Assembly (NCBI RefSeq): GCF_007655135.1
Contig: NC_045134.1
Coordinates: 1,178,001-1,242,000, forward strand
Reading direction: 5' to 3'
DNA: 64,000 nt
Source: Punica granatum
Lineage: Eukaryota > Streptophyta > Magnoliopsida > Myrtales > Lythraceae
How positions within the stretch are numbered: position 1 is the stretch's first letter; the number at the start of each line of letters is the position of its first letter. The notes beneath the pieces were generated by a model. It was not told where the DNA came from, made no database searches, and saw only the letters and a list, made by a program, of their open reading frames with translations. This document shows, in pieces, positions 1 to 12,433 of this stretch. A program made the translations under genes and the position numbers.

Positions 1-149
1 TTGCTAACCTTTTCTTCGCTAGGAGAGCTGGCGATCTGGAAAGTGAATGGAGACTGGCCCCTCTGTCGCCTCGTCCGTTTGCGCTTAGGCAAAGGGATAC
101 GCCCATTGGGCCGAGCGACCATCATGACGACCTCTTCCGGGGCTTCCAT
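1..149 (-). CDS. N-terminal fragment of a probable C2H2 zinc-finger protein (ZAT5-like), cut by window edge
   Basis: A minus-strand frame opens with ATG at 149 and stays open for 49 codons to the window edge. It begins MEAPEEVVMMVARPNG and continues with the basic stretch PKRKRTRRQRGQSPF. Seen: acidic start, a short basic block resembling a nuclear localisation signal, then SPF and a serine-rich segment. Plant one- or two-finger C2H2 repressors of the ZAT5 type start in a similar way, with a KGKRTKRQR-like block about 15-25 residues in, but no zinc finger lies inside the window, so the family call is inference. A TATA-like TATATA (minus) lies at 276-281, about 130 bp upstream, and a long GA/CT repeat lies just beyond, which suits a plant 5' flank. 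It could be another nuclear protein with a basic N-terminus. Confidence 0.4.
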   Translation of the reverse strand, partial: MEAPEEVVMMVARPNGRIPLPKRKRTRRQRGQSPFTFQIASSPSEEKVS

Positions 150-304
150 GGTGTGCAAAGTTTGTGTTAGATTCCTCCTCTTCTTCTTCTTCTTCCTTCT
201 TTCTTCTTGACACAGGTAGTATGATTGATGATAATCACTAGAGATGGGGAGAGAGGAGGTTGAGTGGTGTGGATGATATATAGTGTGAGGGAATAATAAA
301 ATGA

Positions 305-310
<6 letters not shown>

Positions 311-343
<33 letters not shown>
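311..343. repeat. (GA)n microsatellite
   Basis: About 16 uninterrupted GA units, which are CT on the minus strand, some 165-195 bp upstream of the ATG at 149. CT tracts are common in plant core promoters and 5' leaders, so it may lie in the promoter or leader of the left-edge gene. Confidence 0.95.
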
Positions 344-345
<2 letters not shown>

Positions 346-399
346 TTGTTTTGCTTTTGTGGACTCTCAAAGGACAACCCCAATGGAACAGTTAATAAT

Positions 400-3099
400 C
401 TGTTTGAATATGCAAATTAGTTAGCGTACCAAATTGCCTAGCTATGCCCCTGCCTTTCTTTAGTGTGTAACTCGAACCATCATGCGGGTCTCGCTCATTT
501 TCTACACGCAAATCAATCGCACAGGCGTGCATCGTGCGATTCACAAGCCATCTCTCTGCATAACTGATGCAGAATTCCACCTTGGTTTTAACTTCCCAGG
601 ATATATAACTTGCTGGTTGAATGCTTCGAAAATAATCTGGCCCAGCTAAGCTCTGAGAGAGAGAGAGAGTGAATGTAACTGAAGAATTGCAAAAATAAAC
701 CGAGGGGAGGGGAGAGGATGAAGGGTGGCTTGTTGGGCCTTTTTCCATTTCAATTCACATTCTCTTTCACTAGACAAGACCAACGCATTTCACGAAATGA
801 AACAACCTCCCAAAATATAATTAATTATAATCAAGCCGTTTGGATTGATTGATTTCACGAGTTTAGCAGCATTAATTGGCATGTATAGTTTTCAAATAAC
901 GGATGTAGTGGAGTGGCATACACTTTCATATGAGAATTAAAAGATTTTAAGTTCGACTCATCATTGGTGCAATCATGAACTTTTCTTTGTAACTGAAATT
1001 GACATATATCTCACTCATTTTTTTTTTCAATATACTTTTTATTTTTGCCCTTTTGTTCTGGTTTTGCCAAACTGTTGTATTCGATTTCTGCTGCTCATTA
1101 TTAACTAACAGATATTGCTAACTCAAGAGTTAGCCAACAACTTACTTGCTTCATTACGACTCCTATTTGTCATATAGGCGTGTATAACTCCTTTTTATGG
1201 TCGCCGTAGCTAATTTGGCAAAGGGTTAGGTATACTTCCGTTGATCGTACATGAGCGGGATGTTCCTGACCACTATTATTTCACTCGGCAAAAACTCGGG
1301 ATTGAATTACTCTTCATACATACACATCCCTTGTCGTCTTAACACGTGCGAGTAAAAGCATTCAATACACACGCACACAACCGTTACATTAAAGAAGTGA
1401 TCAACCGTACTCTCATCTCAGAATTCCGGCAAGGACTTCACCACTCGAAGCCAGTCATCAGCAGAGCAGAGCAGAGGAGAGCTCTATCTACGCGGGGAGT
1501 GGTATCGATATTGAACGTATTTAGACACAATAATACGAGATGAGAAAAAATCTTGCGGATGGTATGCCTAAAACAAAAGAAGGGAATTCCCGCCCGCATG
1601 GAAGAGAACTATGTCCCCACCTCGAACTTAGAATTGGGAATATTGAAAGGCGACGACATAGTTGTCTTGACTTTTCTTGTCTCCAAGCAGTTGCTCTCAC
1701 GTCTTCTTCCCGAAATAGAAAACCATTGCATTTAGTCCCTTAATTAACCAAAGTTGTAATATTTTTGCCAAAACCTCATTCTCTTATGATCTTCGAGCTC
1801 GTCAAATTCCTCCTCCAACATATCTTGTTATGTGCTTAATCTATATTACTCGAGCAAACCAAAAATCCATATTCACACAAAAGGGTTCTCTAAGGAACGT
1901 TCTTAATTGAGATTTAGAAACCGTGTTTATCAATAAGTTGAATATAAGCGATTTGAGATCTAACAACTTTGATCAAACACACTATTATCCCTCTAGTAGA
2001 AGTAGTGTTACGACTATTCTTCATTGCAATGATTGGAATTGCAAGCCTGGAAGGCTCGGAATCTCCGGGGTGGATATTTCCTTTTTCCAATTTAATATTT
2101 GATCAACCCCATTTGAGCTTGCTTGCAGATCACCACAGCACACCTCTTCTTTCTTTTTTCTTTTTTTTTTTCCTTCCTTTGTTTGGACTTTGGAGGAAGT
2201 TGCCAAATGTATGTTCTTAAGAAATATGCATAATTTGGTGGTGTCCGGTTTCTGCGTATTAACATCACTCTACTAAGGCTTGATTTGAGAGTGTTGTTGC
2301 TGATGCGGAAGTATTGAAACAAAATTATAAAAAAATAAGTTTTGATTTCAGAATGAGTTAAATTGTTTGGAAAAAATTAATTAAAAAATATTGAAAATAA
2401 GAAAACAATTATTAATACTTGAAACAGAATAAGTAGAAAGAGATTTTATAAGCACCTATTAACCTGTTTGAGAAAATCACGTTTGTAACCGCAATTTCGA
2501 ACCAAATCGTGGTTTCAAAAACTCTTACTAAACACCAAATCTGCTAAAAATTATAAGGAAAAATGATTATGGAACATTTCACCGCACTCCCAAACGAATT
2601 CTAAGTGTAAGAATCATAATTCCAAACTAATAATTTTGAGTGCACTAAGATCAGAACTTAATAACAGCATTTTCTATAAGAATTAACTCAAAATATTTCC
2701 TATTTCACGTTGTGGGAACGAGATAAAAGAAAAAAATATATCTTATTATTTCACAATGGGAAGAAACTAGTTTGTGATTCTAAATGGTTTGTACTGACCA
2801 TCACCAATAAGACCTTTTGCTTAGTATTTAACAAAATAATAATAATAACAAATCTTCGAGTTTAATTTTCTTCCTCCCATGTGCATATAATTAAGAGATT
2901 TGTTAGAGCAATGGCTTTAAGAATGTTAATTAATTAAGTACCTAACAATTGCTAGCTATTGCTTTAATGGATTTGCTTGTTAAGTTCGAATTCATGTATT
3001 ATAATTATGTCATTACTTAATCCTTAATTATAATATTTGAGTATGACACTATATTAATCTACTTCATAAGTCAATGAAGTCATCTCTCATAAATCATAA

Positions 3100-3139
<40 letters not shown>

Positions 3140-4900
3140 GAGCGATTTTGAGAGCCACTCAGTACATAAATACATAACATGTTTGTCACAACTAATTAGG
3201 CAAAAACCGACCTCCCAATTAATTAAATCATTTAAACGATTCCGTAGAATGTGTGCTCCCGATTACTTTATCATCCGAAATTATTCTCATCCTTTTAAGT
3301 CAACTAGTACACTATGAGTGGCCTACGATCATTGTGTAATAAATTTAAGCGGAAAAAAAGGGAAATACTTAGAAAAATTATTGTGAAAAAGACGTGTCAG
3401 ATTTATTGTCAGTAATGCAGTAATCACTTCCTTAGATATGAAGAATATGATATCATTATATATATGTGATTATTTTGAAGCGTAAAAAATCGATGTATAT
3501 TTAAAGCCGCACTAATTAATCAAATAAAAGAAGAAAAAGAAGAAGAAAAACATGCATAAGACGTTTGCTATAGTCAATGATATTTCACGATCTTGCTAGT
3601 GAGGTGAAGCTGCTACATAAACATAATATTAAAGATCTCATTGATATCATTTCGATCAAGATAGGCCAAACACATGGAAGTAATAATTACGAATTTCCCA
3701 TCATTATTTCTGGTTTAATCATCTCAGCATTATTCATGATCGAATATATCCATGGCTCTGAGAAATGGAGGACTCAATCATTGAAGAAATCCCCGGGAAT
3801 TCCATCTCAAGTTTTATAAATTTTTTTCCCTGAGCTTAGAAAAGCCAAATTGTTCTATGTAGATGAGATTGTGTAGCAGTTTATGCTGACATAATACTTA
3901 AGTGGACGTTTGATTGAACCAGTTGAAGAAGAAGCAAAAGGCTGATTATTGCAGTATTGGAGGAATTTATTAAGACGTACATTATATATATCGTACAAGG
4001 TCAGCAAGACGTCTCAGACGTCACAATATGATACACTTATGGCCCGCCGACTGCAGATACTAGCTCAGTAGCTCGACAAGGGCACCTTGGAAAACTATAG
4101 CCGCTCATAAGTAATGTATCCCAGGTTAATTGATCTATTAATGATTTTTAGTTTATGTCTTGCTCTTGCATGGCATTTTCTTGTATTAATTGTGTATTAA
4201 ATGTTTGATGCGATGTTATCATTTTCATACTAAAAACACGAGGCTTGGTAAGTTCTAATTAGGGAAATTTCGTGAGAGTTGGAGGAAAAATGCTGCGTTA
4301 TTCCCTTTCACAGGATTTAGACCTTTTGCCTTCCAAAAATTAGGATCGCTGCTAATAATAAGGATTGGGCCAGTCGAGCCCATAGTGAATTGGGCCCGCA
4401 TATGCACAGAATCCAACTTTACTTTGAACTAGTGGGCCGGGCCGAGACTGAGCCAAACCACAACCCACTCACCCCAAAGCCTACCTCTACGGGGACCTCC
4501 TCCTTGTCATACTCATGCCAGCGGGGCTCATGCCCGCCTAATATGATTATGCGTCTTGTGGTCAGGATCAAACCGATGTCCGAGCCAGTAAGAGGGGACC
4601 CTTCGTGGTCACATCGATAGAAGGTCAGCCAACGGCAGGAAGTTCATGTAAAACTTTTTATCTCTCTGTATGCTATTAGAAATTGCGTTACCCTACATAC
4701 ATTATCGGCTTAATTTCTCCATCGGCTTAGGTTCAGCAAAAAGAGATGTTAGATGGGAAGCTTGATATTGGAAGAGCTATTACATGTCGAAAGAATCAAT
4801 ATATATAGCTAGTAACTTTGTCAAGGATTACAAATTGCTAGATTTGGCCCCATATTTCACCAAAAAAAAAAGAAAAAAGAAAAGTAGGAACTGCTGTCTT
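400..4900. other. Gene-poor intergenic region
   Basis: No convincing exon was found. All open frames are short, not conserved with any family I recognise and without splice context. The region is AT-rich. It holds a small GA tract at 656-669 and a longer one at 3104-3136. Near 925-955 is a stretch like the B box of a tRNA-derived SINE (TTTTAAGTTCGACTC), too degraded to define. A GC-richer stretch at about 4370-4620 is probably a decayed repeat. Confidence 0.6.
3104..3136. repeat. (GA)n microsatellite
   Basis: An uninterrupted GA run of about 33 bp in intergenic DNA. No gene model is linked to it. A small open frame that reads through it is only the repeat translated as Arg-Glu. Confidence 0.95.
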
Positions 4901-4920
4901 TAATTTCAATTGCTTAGTAA

Positions 4921-6051
4921 CTAGCGGAGCACCGAGAACGCGTGCAGGTCCCATGATCCGCCCGGCACGCTGCAGCCACCGCCATCATAGTGAAGTAACG
5001 GCTGCTCCGATGACCAAGCAGCTTCCATAACGACGCCGCTCTGGGACATGGGTGTGGTCATGCCTGTTGAATCATTTGTCATCGTCTTCGGCCAGTTCCG
5101 GCTGACCACGGTCAACTCGCCGGAGCAGTTATCCAGGTACGCCCCCTCCAGGGAAGCTGTGGATCCACCATTGTTACCTGCAACCACCCCGGAGACTGGC
5201 CAGGAAGAGGACGTCGTGAAAGCGACGGGCTCAAATAACCCGCTCTCGAGCGCGTGGCTCATCTCTGTTTCCCAGTGAGTAGCAGCAGCTGGAGTAGTCA
5301 TTAGGTACTCTCGGCACATCTCGCTAGCAGTCGATGGCTCCGGACACTGCACTCCGGGCCACGAACCACAGGTAACTGCGATTGGCGAGACCTGGCTGGG
5401 GGAGTGCCACTGAGGCATCTCGGAGTTGTCGACCAGGCCGCAGTCCATCCGGTCTTGGCCCCTGCCAGCATGACTTTGATCCCGTGACTCCTTGTTGGAA
5501 GTGCTGTGCCTACCTTGCTGCTGTGCAGATGCAGAGCGAGAAACTCCTGCTGCTGAGCCCGTCAAAGTGTCAGTCTTCGACGATTTTTGCACAGGGGAGC
5601 TGTCCCCGGCCCTTGCTGCCGGTTTCAGGCCAGTCACGGCGACGGGCGGGACAATGGGCAGCGACACCTTATCGAACAGCTTCGCCCTCAGGGCTCCTCG
5701 GAGCCCCTCTTTCTCATTCACGGACCCACACGCTGCGTCAAAGGAGAAAGGCAGCAGGTTATCGATGTCGAGGCCATTCCTCGGAGCTGGCTGGGGAAGC
5801 TCAAAGTTGGTCCGAGCATTGGCTCCCCTCAGGGTCCGGGCAGCTTCATCGTAGGCCCGAGCCGCGTCCTCAGCCGTGTCAAAAGTGCCGAGCCAAAGTC
5901 GAACCTTCTGCAAGGAGTCCTTGATCTCAGCTACCCATCGACCCGATGGCCGTTGGCGGACTCCGACGAAGCGGTGGTGGCCCCGGGCGGAGGACTTCCG
6001 CCGGCCACTGCGTAACGACGACTCGTTAGCTGCCTTTTGTTGGAAGGCCAT
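4921..6051 (-). CDS. AP2/ERF-domain transcription factor (RAP2-11/ERN-like)
   Basis: An intronless 376-residue protein. The single AP2/ERF DNA-binding domain covers about residues 28-84 and reads [19 protein letters not shown], then the WLGTF and [14 protein letters not shown] motifs, ending in NARTNF. The strand-forming WVAEIKD with [17 protein letters not shown] is typical of the RAP2-11/ERN subgroup rather than the DREB or SHINE groups. These proteins bind GCC-box-like DNA in the nucleus; RAP2-11 acts in low-potassium signalling and ERN1 in nodulation. Upstream is a basic N-terminus (GRRKSSARG), a likely nuclear localisation signal. The rest is Ser/Thr/Gly-rich and low in complexity, with a tryptophan-rich acidic C-terminal half that could be a regulatory region. 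The ATG chosen is the first in frame and a TATA box lies about 100 bp upstream. The exact subgroup and target are inferred. Confidence 0.9.
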   Translation of the reverse strand: MAFQQKAANESSLRSGRRKSSARGHHRFVGVRQRPSGRWVAEIKDSLQKVRLWLGTFDTAEDAARAYDEAARTLRGANARTNFELPQPAPRNGLDIDNLLPFSFDAACGSVNEKEGLRGALRAKLFDKVSLPIVPPVAVTGLKPAARAGDSSPVQKSSKTDTLTGSAAGVSRSASAQQQGRHSTSNKESRDQSHAGRGQDRMDCGLVDNSEMPQWHSPSQVSPIAVTCGSWPGVQCPEPSTASEMCREYLMTTPAAATHWETEMSHALESGLFEPVAFTTSSSWPVSGVVAGNNGGSTASLEGAYLDNCSGELTVVSRNWPKTMTNDSTGMTTPMSQSGVVMEAAWSSEQPLLHYDGGGCSVPGGSWDLHAFSVLR

Positions 6052-6148
6052 GTGTTGTTAGCAAGTGTTAACAAAGTTAGTGTGTTCGGATCTTTTGTTT
6101 GAATGAATGGGTCCGCTAATTCGAACCAAGCCAGGGTCGAAGTGGTTA

Positions 6149-6156
6149 TTTTTATA
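6149..6156 (-). promoter_or_regulatory. TATA box of the AP2/ERF gene
   Basis: The minus strand reads TATAAAAA here, about 100 bp upstream of the ATG at 6051. This spacing suits a start site some 30 bp downstream and a leader of about 65-70 bases. Assigned by position and sequence only. Confidence 0.5.
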
Positions 6157-6169
6157 GGCAAGATCAAAG

Positions 6170-8400
6170 CCTTCTCGAAAAGGACCCATTAATTACTTTA
6201 TATCATCGGAAATGAGTAGATAAATGTTTTTTTTTCCTTATATAATAATATAAATCATACGAACTGAGAAATCGATATGCAAGTATCCAACAATAAAACT
6301 GCAACTACACCGAGTATTTATCATTCTAAATAACAGATAGAGTTATCGTATTTCATTTTTTTTACTGGGAGACCTAAAGACCTAATATAATGAAATAAAT
6401 ATTATAATAATCAATAAATGGACATAAATAATTTCACCACGAAAATTAAATGAAAAACATATCAATTATCAAACAAGGACCTGCACCATTACACCATTGC
6501 ACTATTACACTATATCCTCTCCTCTAATGCATTTCATTTCAGAATTGGGAAAAGTATGAATAATTCAACCCTTATTAAAGTGAGAAATTTAATAATAAGA
6601 CAAGGCAGAAATGGCTAATCGGATGTGGTTAATCGCATTGGATTGAAAGGAAACATCGCCATTGCAGGCCAAAAAGATGTTGCACACATCGTCATAGTAT
6701 AATTATAATATTTGACAATTACATGCTTACCCATTTTTGTATGTTTAAAATTTGGGTGGTGACATAAGCAATGAGGAAGATCTAATCATAACGCGACACT
6801 CTTTCTTAATTATTTTTTACTGGTTAAATGTCTCTATGCTTATTCCGGAGAGACCACAACCTCTTTAATAATATTTACTGCATTAATCACATATGCAAAG
6901 GGGACAATTAACTATAATGTTTGTACGTCCAATGTCTAGGGACCCACTAGCGCGTCACTTTCATTCCTCGCTGTGACATGCTAATATCTCAGACGCTTCC
7001 TATTCAATAGATAGGTTGATTTATCGCACTCCCTATTAATATACGATAATTACAACGAGAACCTCGTATATGCGAAATCATATAGCCATCCGAAAGATTA
7101 GTTGAACACATCCAAATCACAATAAAAATATAACTTAATTCACTTTCTTGCACCTCGTGATGAATAATCATTGCATGTATAGATGAAGTGTATATAGAGA
7201 CATGTATGGAAAATATGGTGTTACATGTATGTGTGTATGACAATCGTGGAAGGGCGTTATATAATTATCTAAAACTGATGGGGCTTCTCTGCAATGTATC
7301 TGTGTAAATATCTGGCATTTTTTTGTATGGAAAATTGATGGTGACTTTGGCTATGTAATCGAACAGCGATGTTATTGTTCTCTCGTTGATGCAGAGAAGA
7401 AACTTTGTTTTTGCTTAGTTGGTATCGAGCCGCAATCTGGCAGCCATTGTCTTGATGGAGTGCGATGACACGACTTATTAGCGGTTATAATCAAATACAA
7501 TACACACTCCAGGTTCATGTTGATTTTTATTTAATTTTTTTCCGCTAACCCGGGTTGTTCATACTATGTCCAACTAATTTCCGGAGTTCTGTGAACACCC
7601 GGTGATGAACGGAGTGAGTAATCACGCCAAAAGTGCTCCGGTGGCTTCAAGGGATTTCAAATCCCGGATCGGGTGGATACTTGAGCTCCAAGGTTCATAT
7701 TGGTTTAGAAATCATCAATTTAGATATGTTTGTTTGGACTTAAAATTAAGTATTAAAAATTGAAGTATACGAGCTTAATTGATCAAGTCAAAACTGCATT
7801 ATAAAGTTAAGTGCTACATTTACATTCTTCTCAAGATTTACTTTTTTTACAGTTTGGGCCCAGATTTTTTAATTCAATTACTGAAAAAAAAAAGGTGAAG
7901 ACAGTATCGGACATGGTGGAGAGGGAAGGGGGCGGTGGGGGCCCTGATTCCGGCCACCACTGCCCTAATCGAGGTTGCCGATTTCGAAGAAAGAGGGAGA
8001 TTTGCTCCTCCTCCATCTGGTCGTCAACAACCGAAAAAAAACATTAGACAGAAAATCGAGAAATGGACCAGATTGCAAAATCAGAAGAGTTCAGAAGCAC
8101 CGCTGTAAATAAGCCGAAAGTAGCCCCTGCTGAGCGAATAAGCAAATATAGAGTAATTCAACACTTTTTTGACTGGTCATTAAGTTTTATGTTATCAAAC
8201 AAGCTTAATTCCATTAAGTGCTGAAAAATTAATTTCATTGTTTAATTGAAATTATCAAACATAACCTTAGTCTAAGCTTCTTGAGTCCTATGATGCCCAA
8301 CAAGATAACGTAGGCATCATGTGTTAGATAATGAAGGAAAATTTGTGTCCGGAAGCTCTTTAGCTAACAAGAGCGGAAAAATCGAAACTGGGGAGCCGAG
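6170..8400. other. Intergenic region between ERF promoter and KTF1 3' flank
   Basis: AT-rich DNA with no exon I can support. The proximal 1-2 kb is presumably the ERF promoter. Near 7419-7432 the sequence resembles the TGGTATC primer-binding motif found next to LTRs, and near 7640-7680 there is a tRNA B-box-like stretch. Both are isolated and probably decayed repeats. The 3' untranslated region of KTF1 should start just above 8766 and run leftward. Confidence 0.5.
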
Positions 8401-8766
8401 AGGCAAATAATCCGAACTCCGGTGGACGAAGGGGGCATGCGAGACTGCCACTCCTGATTTCCAACGCAGAAAACCTGCTAGCCCAGAGAAGGGCGATCAT
8501 TGAACCTCGCTAGACCTTAAATCAAATAACTGAGAAAACGTGCCAAAATGGAAGCACACTGATAAACATGTCCACTGCACAAGATGATCCGATACAAAAA
8601 AGAAAAAGGCGCCATCCTTGAGGGTTCTTAGCTTAATTACAGCACCAAATCAGAAAGGTCTCGAAAAGAGTCGGATACGATAAGTTTACAACTAAAGACC
8701 ATGCTCGCTGATTACGAGTACCGAACTAGGCTTTCCTAGCCAAAAAAATCCCAGAACATGGACGGA

Positions 8767-11700
8767 TTAAGAGCCCCAGGCCGGAGAAGAAGTCTGCTGT
8801 CCCCAGCCAGACGAGGACCTCCCTCCGATGGATTGGTCTCTGCCTTCTCGACCGGAGCCCCCCCTTCCCCTTCTTCCACCGCCACTGCCCCAGGAACCAC
8901 GACCACCGCCACCACGGCCGCCTGTCCGGTCCTCACCTCCGTTCCTGCTCCACCCACCACCACCACCACCTCCACCTGCCCAACCAGCACCAGACCCTCC
9001 CCCTCCGCTGTTCCACGAAGACCCACCATCTGCTTTCCAACCACCCCCGGACCCTTCCTCTCCTCTTCCACTGCCACCACTCCATGAAGACCCGCCTGCT
9101 TTCCGAGAAGAATCTCCATCATCTTGCTTCGTGCTATTCCAGGAAGAGCCACCATTGCCCGGCGTGCTTCCCCAAGATGAATCTCCACCTCCGTCTTTTT
9201 TCCCATTCCAGGAAGAGCCACCTGCATCATGTTTGCTCCAGGAGTCCCCAGCAGGTTTTTTCCACCCACTCGAAGTATCAGACGGGTCCCCTCCAACTTG
9301 CTTGTCACTGCTCCAGGAAGAGCCACCACCGGCCTGCTTGCTCCAGGAGTCGCCCTCGGGTTTCTTCCAACCACTGGAAAAATCACCCGGATTGCCCCAT
9401 TTATTATCCGTGCCAGCATCCTCAATTTTCTTACCCCAGGAATCCCCCCCAGGTTTCTTCCACCCTCCCGAGGAATCACCAGTGTTACCTGACTTATCAT
9501 CTGCTCCAGTGTCCTCTACTTTCTTGCCCCAGGAATCCCCATCAGATTTCTTCCACCCTCCCGAAAAATCACTTGCATTATATGCTCCAGAGTCATCCTT
9601 TTTCTTGCCCCAGGAGTCCTCAGATTTCTTCCACCCCCCTCCTGAGACACTGCTCGCATTACCCCAATTATTATCTGATCCAGAGTCTTCCTTTTTCTTG
9701 CCCCAAGAGTCCTCAGGTTTCTTCCAGCCTCCCGATGGACCAGTTGCGTTATATGCTCCAAAGTCGTCCCTTTTCTTGCCCCAAGATTCCCCCTCAGGTT
9801 TCTTGCATTCTCCCTCGTTATGCGCTTTATCCTCATTATTCCCCCAAGAACCCGTCCCTTTACGCCACTTGTCATCACCCGAACTTTTTGAAAAATCCCC
9901 AGCTTGTGGGTGGCTCCACGAAGACCCTCCTTCTCCATGGGAAGTCTTTGGTGTATTCCAGGCACCACTGGATTCCTTGTCCTTTCCCCAAGAGGCTCCA
10001 GCTGAACCTGAATCATTGTCTCCAGCATCTTTCCATGAGCCTCCGCCTTGTTTGTCCCAAGAGGATCCTTTGTCTTGTGTTCCCCCCAAAGAAGATCCTC
10101 CATCAGCACCAAAAGAACTTGGTTTGCTCCAACTCTCTCTCTGGTTCTGGTTGTCAGATCCACCTTTGTTATAACCACCAGGATTAGACGACCAAGAACT
10201 CCTGCAAGTAAGGTTCCATAATATGTAAGTGAACATGTCTAAGCTCGGATATCAAAATGACATATGATCATACTAGGCAGGGATTAAGAAGCTGACATAA
10301 CTATCCAGAGAGGTAAAAGAACATACCGCACATAAAAAAAAGAAAAATAAGACCATCGAATCGGGGAAAAGATAGATCAACACGGAACTGCTGTAGTATC
10401 CACATAGAAAGGATTGCAACAGAAAATAAACGTAAAAATAAAAACTCATTAACAATAGTAAGAAAAAACCTGTATGATACCTTTCTCCAATCCGTCCACT
10501 GCTCCATCCACCACTTCCTGGCGTTGAGCCACCTACAAAATATGCATTGTCAGGAAAGCAATTAGAAGAAGCAAGAATGAAATATTAAGTATTACATAAA
10601 ACGGCCAAAAAAGTCAATACGAAAGACCCTAGAACTGGAGGGATACTCGTTAGTTTCCTCTTCTCTTCAATAGTGTTAGTATAATTCTCTTTTAATGGGA
10701 ACGAAAATCAATTATTTAAGAACTACATCACTGTGGAAGCTCCTCGCCCACTTTAAAAGTTGCAAGCCAGTGTTTCTCATGAATAAAACAGTATTTTGGG
10801 CAGAAATGCAAATAAAGAAAATCCAATTTGAAACACTACCCATCCTCTCAAATAAAATGTGTATATGACTAACAATAGTCCGATAAATCTGGTGCAAGCA
10901 CAGAGAAATTACATTAGACTGTGAAGCTTCTATTATAGGCATGTGTAGGATATCATAGATTGCACACTTTAAGTGCTCAGACAGAATATAATATACGAAA
11001 AGCAATCATAGCCATCTTCTACAGTAACACATACTATTAAATCATTATCTTTTAGTCTATTCAAAAAAAAAATCAATGATAATTTAATGAAAAATTCCAG
11101 CACCAACCTCCACTGTTCCATCCAGAAGATTGATCCCGGTCAAATGATCTTCCTCTACCAAATCGACCACGATCACCTCGGCCTCCTCTACCTCGATCAC
11201 CTCGGCCACCTCTACCTCTTCTCCCACCAGATCCGCCAAAAGTTTCACCCTGATCCTCATCTCCTCTATTGTCCCCAAAAGAGCTCCCTGTTTGTTGACC
11301 CCATGAAGAACTTCCACCTCCCTCGCCCCAAGATGAACCTCCTCCTTTACCCCAAGAAGCATCCCCTTCTTGTTTATTCCAGTTACCTCCATTATCAGTT
11401 CCAGCGGCTGATTTACTCCACGAAGAACCTCCATCTTGTTTATTCCAAGCGGAACCCCCACTACCTCCATTCCAGGAGCTGCCTGCATTTTGTTTAGATC
11501 CTCCAGGCTGATCATTCCAAGAGCCTCCATCTTGTTTGCTCCATGAAGAACCTTCATCTCTTTTACCCCATGAAGGACCTCCCTCTTGTTTATTCCAAGA
11601 GAACCCCCCACTATCTCTATCCCCGGAAGCACCTGCATCAGTTTTATTCCAAGAACCTGTATCATGCTTACTCCATGAAGAGTCTCCATCTTTTCCATTG

Positions 11701-12433
11701 TTGCCAGTTGATTTTCCCCATGAAGAGCCTCCATCTTGTTTCTTCCAAGAACCTCCATCTTTATTCAAAGACGAACTCCCATCCAGTCCAAACCCATCAA
11801 TTGGTTTGTTCCACACAGAACTCCCACGTTCAGATTCCTGTGAAAAGCCTCCTCCTTTACCCCAATCATCAGAACCAAAACCAGCTTTCCCTTTGTCCGA
11901 GGATGAATCTAGTTTTTTCCAGTTTGTCCAACTGGCACTTTCATCCTTTGTCTTCTCACCAGAAGAATCAACGGGAGCTTTCATTTTCTGGTTTGCATTA
12001 CCCCAGCTATCTCCATCTTTTGAAGAACCATCTGCTGCTTCACCCCCTGAAGAAACTCCTGGTTTGTTCCAACTATTCCATGAAGATCCTCCATCAGCAG
12101 TAGAAGCCTTTTGTTTGTTCCAACTATTATCCTCATTGTTATTTGCATCATTGTTTTTTCCCCAAGATACTACAGTGGCATTGGCCCAGCTCTCCCCACC
12201 TTCCTTAGAAGGCAGAGATGAATCTCCACTCTGTAGAATTGCATTGCCCCAGCTGTCCAATCCACTGCCGCTAGTACCGCCCTTTGCACCAGCTTTATTC
12301 CAAGTGTCTCCATCCTTTCCCCAACCATCACTTTGGTCATTACCAGAAACCACTTGGTTATCAGCTGCAGATGTGCCCCAGGAAGAATTTTGTTTTGGAG
12401 CCACTTTTGATCCCCAGCCATCATCTTCCACAT
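8767..12433 (-). repeat. WG/GW repeat array (Argonaute-binding platform) in KTF1 exons 18-20
   Basis: Coding repeats in two blocks split by a 52-nt exon. The distal block (exon 20) holds diverged units of about 25-35 residues built as GGWKKP, a short acidic piece, DSWGKK, then an Asp/Gly/Asn spacer. The proximal block (exon 18) has units of the form GGSSWNKQ and PSWGK. Dozens of WG, GW and SSW pairs are visible. The repeats keep long reading frames open in other frames and on the plus strand, which should not be taken for genes. Confidence 0.9.

Noticed and set aside
5382..6015. Plus-strand open frames of 120-180 codons
   Set aside because: They are antisense to the AP2/ERF coding region, GC-rich and without relatives.
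7419..7432. LTR primer-binding-like TGGTATC motif
   Set aside because: Isolated match with no paired LTR, polypurine tract or polyprotein nearby.
8828..10174. Plus-strand open frame of 448 codons, Pro/Ser-rich (and others at 9084-10187 and 11536-12483)
   Set aside because: Exact antisense of the KTF1 WG-repeat exons. The repeat composition keeps other frames open.
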